Source of the DNA: Liolophura sinensis
Taxonomy: Eukaryota > Mollusca > Polyplacophora > Chitonida > Chitonidae
NCBI RefSeq assembly: GCF_032854445.1
Contig: NC_088299.1
Location: 17,603,608-17,667,607 of the forward strand
Length of the DNA stretch: 64,000 nt
Direction: 5' to 3'
Shown here: positions 56,266-64,000 of the stretch, piece after piece
Numbering within the stretch: position 1 is the stretch's first letter
Layout: each line of letters starts with the position of its first letter
Notes under the pieces: generated by a model
What the model saw: the letters and a program-made list of their open reading frames with translations, nothing else
Database searches by the model: none
Told to the model about the DNA's origin: nothing
Program-made: the position numbers and the translations under genes

Positions 56266-59200
56266 CTGACTGTAACGTGAATTGCCACATCAAAATAGAT
56301 AATATTTTAGTACCATGATGTATATCGGACAGTGCATGGAACATTAATCCTCGTATGCAAATATGCTTGGCTCTGCCGCCTTGCAGAACTACTTAAACAT
56401 AAAAAGATTATCAGTTTCCCCCAGTCCATCTGTACACAAGGCTGTGTGTGGAAACCCGTACAATGCATGCTAAACTTCTCTGTGTCTATGGAGATCAGAC
56501 GTGCTGAACAATAATACGGCATGCAAGGAAATAATGGTTAAACAGCAAGCATTAAGTACACTCCGTTGGCACAGAGTTCTAAGGAAAAAGCCAATACAGT
56601 TATATGACCGATGAAGAAATAAATGGAAACATTGTTATCTTATCTTAGCAGCGCCAAAATGTCTGCTTCTTAAAGACATCTGGGCATCCTAGGTAACAAA
56701 TCAAGCATCGTTATTTATACTTATATCACACTGCAGAGAACATGTCTGTTCAGGGGTGTCTGTTTTTTCATAAAAAGGAATGGTAGTTTTCTGCACATAA
56801 CTGGCTTTATTTAATCCCACATCGATACACAAGAGAAACGATTGTTCATGTTGCGCGTAGTTGGATCATTTGTCCAAATGATACTTAGAAAGTTTCTTTA
56901 AAATACTTGCCGATGTGTCAATTAACATATCCAAAGTGACAGCACAGATAGTTTTACAGTTTACAATGTAAGTATATATAACACCATAACGTGAGTGATA
57001 AATAACACCAGCACATGTTATCAGCAGAATGGGCGTAGGTCGGGCGTATTAACGTAGTGTGTTCAAGCTGATGTAGCAAGCAAAAAAGTAAAAAAAATCC
57101 TGCAACACAGCAACCATTTTTCATGATTTTGCGTGAGATGTGGAAAAAATCCTTTCTTCCCTCTAAGTTAAATCATTTAACAGCTGACCAGGATTTCTTC
57201 CACCCTTAGGTGCTAAATGTGGTAACCACTTCTTTTTATACACTAACCATGTGGTGGTCTTCAACTGATGCAAATCTGAACGCCTACGAGTTGATTAATG
57301 GGTCTGAATGCATTTACCTGAAGGCCTTTTTCTACAACTAAAACAGACCCTTTCTTTACAATTCGACGAAAGCCATCACTGTCATTTATCGTTAGCACTT
57401 TTTTGTATAAATATTTCACTTTGCTTCGAGAGTTTCATTTATACTGTGGCAATATTTATCGCTTCTGACTGAATCTTTTTTTTATGATTTTCTTCTTTGT
57501 TTTTTTTTTTTTTTTTTGGCGAAGAGGGATCCATATTTAAGATTACAAGCTAGTGGTTTATACAGCAGGAAAAATGCCACTAGTAATGCAGAAAAGGATA
57601 CGAAAAGAGATTAGTCAATTCCACAAAAGCCTGAAAGTCATTTGGCATTTCACTAATTGCAAGTTTTGTTAATGGCGTTTGATTGCCTGGATGTGTGTAA
57701 GTGGAAGAAGTAGAAAAATCTTTACACTGAAGCTGGTGGCGGTTTGTACCACATCGCTGTGGGGGGTGTGTGGTGTATACGCTCGTTGGGTAATACCCAG
57801 TCGGTGGTATTTTTGTCTTTAGACGAACTTCATTAATTATACAGATGCCCTCCTCTAGTACATGTGTATAGCTCACCAGTCCTTAGAACACTCTAGTTGC
57901 CAAAACATGCTGTTAAGCACAGAATACCCATGCATTTATACTCCCGTTTTTTCTCACGAGGCAAGACAGTACCAGGGTGATGAAGCCAGACGTAAAACCA
58001 GACTAAGCCAGTACCTTCTAATGCCCAAATACAGTGATTTGCACTCGAGTATAGCGAGAGCCACTTTGACCTTTAAACAAGTAGCACATTTGAAGTTTAT
58101 AATTGATACAGAAGGGAAACAAAAATATGTGCGGCAATCAGTAAATTATATTTAACGTCAAGAGACACGTATACTTAAAAGGTTATAAGAGAGCTACGCA
58201 GACGTTTAATCTGAATGATATCTTGAACTCGAAGTTCAAAGTACATGTTCATCTTTTTCATATTCATGAACTACACTAAACTTATAACTCATGGTTAACT
58301 GGTGAAATAATTGGCTTAATGACAGACACGGGCACCTAAGGTAATTTCAACATGATACATCGGCCAATCAAAAAGCAGTATATCTGATTGAGAGCCCACA
58401 TTACCCCCGTCCAAGGAACAAAGTTGTAAACAGACTATAGCCTATCCGTCGTACCCTAACTCTTGAAGATTCAGTTATCACCGTTCGTTTAGTGATCATC
58501 ATGATATAAACATAATGGTGATCACACTGGCCTTAACCTCTAGCTAGGGAGTGCTATAATAATATAAGCTGAAAATAGTTACACTTGTATGGCGTTCGGA
58601 TAAAAATGGCATCTGTACATGCAGGGCAGATGAAATCGGGGACTTATCGCGCTCAGCAAATGGTAAAGTTACATGCTTTGAGATTATTGTGAAAAAAACT
58701 TTAATTGAAACTCGTTTTTACTCACGTCTATGAGTTTATGAGCATTCATACCAATGTACCGGTACATTAACTGATTAATGTTTGTTTTGTTTGCTTGTGC
58801 CTGTATTACTTAATATTATCGCCATTTTTCATTGCAAAACTAAATACCAGAACACGAACATCCGTGATCATATCAACGTAAAATGTTCCACGAAGCACAC
58901 CACTTTTAGCATACTTCTTTATGTACACCCTCTCTTTGTACAAGATGTTATTGAAGTCCGCGGCATTGTTCAACAATAACGTTAAAGGTGATAGGCGTAG
59001 TAATTGATGACGTTGGTATAGCTAGGGTTATCTGGCAAGTATGGCCACCAGCTTGTACAAGCAGCTGAGTTAACTGTTAGTTTGCTGAGCTCTCTATCGC
59101 CGTCGTTCCCTCGTCAGCTGTTTGAGGTAACTTGGCAACCACCTGGCTCCATGCTCCATTCACTTCTCACCGATACTGTAATCCTATAATTAATGTCTTT

Positions 59201-60145
59201 TCACCACTTCTTACCCTTTGAGAGGGCCGGACATACTCTGGCGCTGGGGCCGGGTAGGGCAGGGAACTACATTGCTAAATGAGTTATTTCAGACGCTGTA
59301 AAACGTCGATACGCTGCATCTGGTGCCGAAAATAGGTGGCTAGGAATAGATTTATTCTAAAGTCGTTATATTTTATTGAGATACTTCAGGCAATGGTTGA
59401 ACTGCTTGGTACAGGCGGGTTATTAACCATTGGAATGTGGTTTGGCTTCAACAGTTTCCCTGTGCAAATTGGCCAATAAGGGTCGAGAAAGATAAGGAGA
59501 CAGAGAGCGAAGGTGGACAAAGGAAAGAAACACCAGAGGGAGCTTTTAGACACTTTGAAAGACAGGTTAATGTGATCAACCATGGGAAGTGGAAAGGATG
59601 AAATAAACGTGATATATATTGCACCTGAATACACGGACAATGTACGTGTTAGTTTGTTAGCCTAGAAAACAATTCCAGTCATGATTAAAGACGGTCTCAG
59701 AGTGTACGTCGACCGTCCAGAGCCCGCCCGTCGAATTAATTATACTGAAACACATTAACTGAATTTTGAATCTTTTGCAAACTGGAGGTTAAAATTTGGC
59801 TTTGAGTTCTGTGGGCCCTGAAGTTAAAAGCGCTGTAGAAAAAATTAAGAAAAAAGGACTTTTTTGACCTTCAGAAGAAATGAAAAGGCCATCACAAAAA
59901 ACTAATTACAGGAAAACCGTCGCCTCTGCGTTGCCAAAGTCATTGGTTACATTAAAAGCTTTCTCGTGTCGGAGATGGTCCCGTTGATTCCATACCAAGA
60001 ATGACATTATAAGCTAAGTTACAGCTGATAAGTACACATGTAGCTACTTACAGATGCAGATCTGTGTCACCATAGTTTATACGGAGATTACTAGGGTGAC
60101 ATGTCATAATATTAAATTTATAACAATAGCCTTAGAAACGGAGAT
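56266..60145. other. Unassigned, probably intronic or intergenic
   Basis: Short open frames only, such as plus 57862-58155 (97 codons) and minus 57580-57876 (98 codons), without recognisable domains. A poly-T run lies at about 57500-57518. Confidence 0.3.
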
Positions 60146-60159
60146 TCTAACACTATCGG

Positions 60160-60428
60160 GGCCTCTGTGGCTCAGTCGGTTAAAGCGCTATCGCAGCGTA
60201 ATGACCCAGGAGTCCCTCACTAATTCGGTCGCTGTGAGTTCAAGTTCAGCTCATGCTGGCTTCCTCTCCGGCCGTACGTGAGAAGGTCTGTCAGCAACCT
60301 GCGGATGGTAGTGGGTTTCCCTCGGGCTCTGCCCTGTTTCCACCCACCATAATGCTGGCCGCCGTCGTATAAGTGAAATATTCTTGAGTACGGCGTAAAA
60401 CACCAATCAAAAAAAAAAAAAAAAAAAA
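60160..60428 (+). mobile_element. tRNA-SINE family 1, full length, young, 14-bp target duplication
   Basis: The head has A box 'tggctcagtcggttaaagcg' and B box 'gagttcaagttc', followed by a complete body and a poly-A tail of about 20. 'tctaacactatcgg' is repeated perfectly at 60146-60159 and 60429-60442. The perfect target duplication and intact tail make this the most recent insertion seen in the window. Confidence 0.97.
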
Positions 60429-60540
60429 TCTAACACTATCGGCGCGCGAAAATATAGTTCAGCATTCCTCAGGTTTAAATCCGGAGATAAAGTAAATGTG
60501 ATACTCTCCCACTGAGGTGTCATATCCGTTTTCCTGCAGG

Positions 60541-61235
60541 TAGAAATGAGACAACATTGCAAATAAATTAGTCAATTCTGTGATCCCGCACATAGTAGTG
60601 GGACAACATTGCAAATAAAGGGGCCAATTCTGTGATCTTGCACGTAGTGGTTGGCCAACATTGCAAAGTAATGAGTCAATTCTGTGATCCTGCACATAGT
60701 ACTGGTACAACATTGTAAACAAATTAGTCAATTCTGTGATGTTACTCGTAGTATTGGGACAACATTGCAAACAAATGAGTCAATTCTGTGATGTTACTCG
60801 TAGTATTGGGACAACATTGCAAAGTAATGAGTCAATTCTGTGATCCTGCACATAGTACTGGTACAACATTGTAAACAAATGAGTCAATTCTGTGATGTTA
60901 CACGCAGTATTGGGACAACATTGCAAACAAATGAGTCAATTCTGTGATTTTACACGCAGTATTGGGACAACATTGCAAACAAATGAGCCAATTCTGTGAT
61001 GTTACACGTAGTATTGGGACAACATTGCAAACAAATGAGTCAATTCTGTGATTTTACACGTAGTAGTGGGACAACATTGCAATCAAATGAGTCAATTCTG
61101 TGATCTTACACGTTGTAGCGGGACAACATTGCAATCAAATGAGTCAATTCTGTGATCTTACACGTTGTAGCGGGACAACATTGCATTCAAATGAGCCAAT
61201 TCTGTGATCTGCACATAGTACTGGTACAACAGCTC
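60541..61235. repeat. 52-bp minisatellite, about 13 units
   Basis: The unit contains 'gggacaacattgcaaacaaa' and 'tcaattctgtgat'. The landmark 'acaacattg' occurs at 60551, 60603, 60655 and 60707, 52 bp apart. A variant 'actggtacaacattgtaaac' recurs 156 bp apart (60707 and 60863), hinting at block duplications of three units. Confidence 0.93.
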
Positions 61236-62231
61236 ATCCTTTGTTCCACCGGTCATACTTCATTCTGGGCACAGGAAACTTTGTCTACAGAGCCGCCCTA
61301 GGCTAACTTGATTTCAACTACCATAGCAACAAGTGTTAAAGATGTATGCTGCCATGAATGTTGCAATTAACTTAACCTCTGATGACGACGTGGAAAAGGG
61401 CTGTCGTTCTCGTGGTAACCTTGGTACAGATAACGTCACACTTAACGTGACAGATTCTTCTACGGCTAGAAATCAACGTTGTAGATTCTGTCCATTCTGT
61501 CAACACAACTTTACAGACTACCGCTGATCTAGTCCAATGAAACACTATCATGTTTGGCTACGGTGTGATGAGAATAGATTAAAGGACAGGTTTTATCCGG
61601 AAAATGTGGTATTAAGCCAAGTCATACGTGACTAGTTTCTGTACAGCTCTACAGAAACCTTGTCGCTCCCTCGAGGACGTCCCCAAGGGGAGGGCCTAGT
61701 TTCGCTGATTGACTATCAGTGCCTGATCTCTCACTCTGATGAGGACCGGGCACAGAAGTGGTTTCAGTCGTGATGAAGTTCGATCAGGCTCTGTCATTAG
61801 ACAGCCTGCCATCAGAGACATTGATTTTCCGTTCAATTAGACATTCTTCGTTATAAATTGGCAGACACGACTTGCTAACTCTGCCCTGGATTTCCGTTCT
61901 CATTGGCGCTTGCTTCCCGCACAGATTCTCAGTATGGTTACGTGGCCGTACCGCATGCGAGCACTGTAATGGCTGATCATTCTAATGACCCATGTTGTCA
62001 CATTTTTGTACCCAAATCCTCACCTGGTAAAACATGATACATAATCCTAGATCCTAGTGGAGATACAACCATCGGCCACCTGCCCGGCCACCTGGCATTT
62101 AGGCTGATAACTCACTCCAAGTCTTCAATTTAACGAAGTTTCCATTCACACGTTTACTTAATGCAGATCTCTGTTATTTTGTCCATAACATGGTGGTTTA
62201 CTTATTACGTAGTTCTAGTTGGCAGAAATGA
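61236..62231. other. Unassigned spacer
   Basis: A 64-codon frame at 61333-61527 has no recognised domain. Nothing else was seen. Confidence 0.3.
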
Positions 62232-62232
62232 A

Positions 62233-62320
<88 letters not shown>
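62232..62320. repeat. (AAT)n microsatellite, about 30 units
   Basis: An uninterrupted trinucleotide run that gives a poly-Asn frame on the plus strand; no gene is implied. Confidence 0.98.
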
Positions 62321-62321
<1 letters not shown>

Positions 62322-63456
62322 ATATTTCAGGCAAAAGTCAATAGTTAAGTAACTAACTAAATTAGAAGTAATTTCGGAAATGTGGAACTACTGTGTCTCT
62401 GGTGAGCTAAATCAAGTGGCTTTGTAAATCCAAAGACGAATCTTTGTCACTATTTTAATCATTAAAAATTCTGTATATCACAATGGTTTGAAAGTGGCGC
62501 TATTTTCTGGTGTCAGATACGAAACTTTAGGCAGGGGGTTGCCGTTAACAACTTTAAGTTTGTGCAAGGCCAGTAGATGCATACCTCTGGCTGTATCTTA
62601 AGAACAGGCTTTAAAACATGTTTTAATCTGTTTGTCTTTTTTCCGATTTTCAGGAATATGTTTCCTCATCACTTTGGATCAAAAACTCCTCTAAATCTGG
62701 TGACATTTGCCAACATTTGAATCTCATCGGTATTCAAAAATGTGTTCAAATTTGACTATTTGCATTGCTTTTCATCAATTGTATTAATGCATCAGTGACA
62801 TCACAGGTAGACGATATTTTGTAGCACTTGTTTAAATGAAAGGAATGAATAAAAATGTATGCGTGTATTACGTAAATATTTTTAACTGTCAGCTTCCGAT
62901 ACTAGATTCAGACCTTCAACTGTATAATTTGCCCATTAGCTGATGCATGTATTTATTTTGCTCCAGGAATTAAGCTGTCATATGGATACTAATGAATGAC
63001 TAAATGCTCACACAAATGGAGAAGTTCAGTTAGAAAATTGCAATTTCAGATAACGTTTTGTGCAATTTTGATTCCATTTCATTGAACCATGTATGAAATA
63101 TTTTTCACATGTACAAAACCCACATTCGCTGCAAGGAGTTAATTACATTGTTGGGGTTTACCTGACTAGTTTCATATTCTAAAAGGAGTTCTAATTCAGT
63201 AAATCTGTCTACAGATTCGAACTAAACGATCTTAAATGAGATCCTAGAATATGTGAGAACAAAGCTCACACCTGTCCGAAGTGGAGAAGTTCTCATTAGT
63301 TTGGAATTAGACATTGCCTTATCCAGTAACCGATCGATCAAAAATTAAACTGTGTAATACAGAAATAATAAGCCATTGTCTTAAGCTATGAATCTGCATG
63401 CTATAATTGTAGTGTTACATTTCATATGTTATTACATATTTCATTAGTAACTGGAT

Positions 63457-63458
<2 letters not shown>
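62321..63458. other. Unassigned spacer
   Basis: AT-rich DNA without recognisable features. Confidence 0.3.

Positions 63459-63514
<56 letters not shown>
63459..63514. repeat. (AC)n microsatellite, about 28 units
   Basis: An uninterrupted dinucleotide run that can form Z-DNA in principle. Confidence 0.98.
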
Positions 63515-63516
<2 letters not shown>

Positions 63517-64000
63517 CCACTAACCATTCGTGCCTACTTCGTCCAAACTCTGTGATAGGAGACATACACTTCTGGACAATCTATAACATCTTGCAGGTCG
63601 ACGTAAAACCATGGGCGCCCTTGCCAAGAATTTCAATCTTTGATCAACAGATCTCACACCTGTCCGAAGTGGGCAAGTTCTCATTATCTCCATGCCAAGA
63701 TTGATCCGTACACCAAAAGCACAGACTAATCATAGCGTACACACAATCACTAAAAGACAAAGCGACGGCAAGGTTCTGATTTCCAACAAGCCGCATAGAC
63801 TTAACCGAATGATTACATATTGCGACCCAGGGAGCACTGAACCCCCAAAAGATATATCCAGATTGCCATTACCATATACGCCTTAGGGGTTCTACAAGTA
63901 CGTGCACAAACCTAATTTTCAAAATCACGGGTCAATGCGTCTCTCTAGTTCAATCTGAGGTGTTCTCCGCGCATTTAAACCCCTAGCCAGTGGAACATAA
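63515..64000. other. Unassigned end of window
   Basis: 'cacctgtccgaagtgg' occurs at about 63270 and again at 63658, each followed by a 'aagttctcatta' segment, a short dispersed duplicate. There is no gene. Confidence 0.35.

Noticed and set aside
57580-58155. Opposed 97- and 98-codon frames
   Set aside because: There is no domain or conservation evidence; both are probably chance frames in an intron or spacer.
60459-60770. Minus-strand frame with repeated cysteines
   Set aside because: It is a translation of the 52-bp minisatellite.
62161-62352. Poly-Asn protein
   Set aside because: It is only the (AAT)n microsatellite.

Overview
The window looks like AT-rich, gene-poor nuclear DNA of a lophotrochozoan animal, most probably a mollusc. 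The evidence is a tRNA-derived SINE ending in the 'gagtacggcgtaaaacacc' type 3' body with A-rich or (AAAT)n tails, scattered at about fifteen sites on both strands; a second tRNA-SINE whose 3' tail (ending in CACT repeats) is shared with a LINE; Penelope-like, Jockey/I-type and Tc1 relics; several minisatellites; and a spliced, GT-bounded coding exon. There is no sign of bacterial organisation. Species-level assignment is not possible from the sequence alone.

Layout. 1-3486: a 44-bp tandem array split by a decayed LINE (365-3382, minus strand) that itself carries two SINE insertions. 3660-4390: a Tc1-type transposase relic. 4.6-13 kb: SINE copies, short local duplications and unremarkable DNA. 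13.5-16 kb: a rearranged relic of the large duplication and a Penelope-like reverse transcriptase relic. 16.09-26.92 kb and 27.21-37.40 kb: two head-to-tail copies (A and B) of a 10-11 kb segment, joined through a SINE. 37.4-53 kb: old SINEs and three minisatellites (near 42.5, 44.7 and 48.3-49.9 kb). 53.75-54.22 kb: the one confidently recognised protein-coding exon, the N-terminus of a membrane-anchored FAD-binding monooxygenase-like protein whose later exons were not found. 54.7-64 kb: a LINE-tailed SINE, a young SINE with a perfect 14-bp target duplication, a 52-bp minisatellite and two microsatellites.

The most interesting part is the tandem duplication. Reading A and B against each other shows features kept in both: a pair of divergent TATA boxes, a two-exon minus-strand cysteine-rich reading frame with identical exon lengths and canonical splice sites, plus-strand hydrophobic reading frames with exon-like boundaries, and a 204-bp block that is identical while its surroundings have diverged. 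Several of these frames are broken in one copy but not the other. They are therefore best read as a fast-evolving or decaying duplicated gene pair of unknown function. None could be assigned to a known family, and coding status needs transcript evidence.
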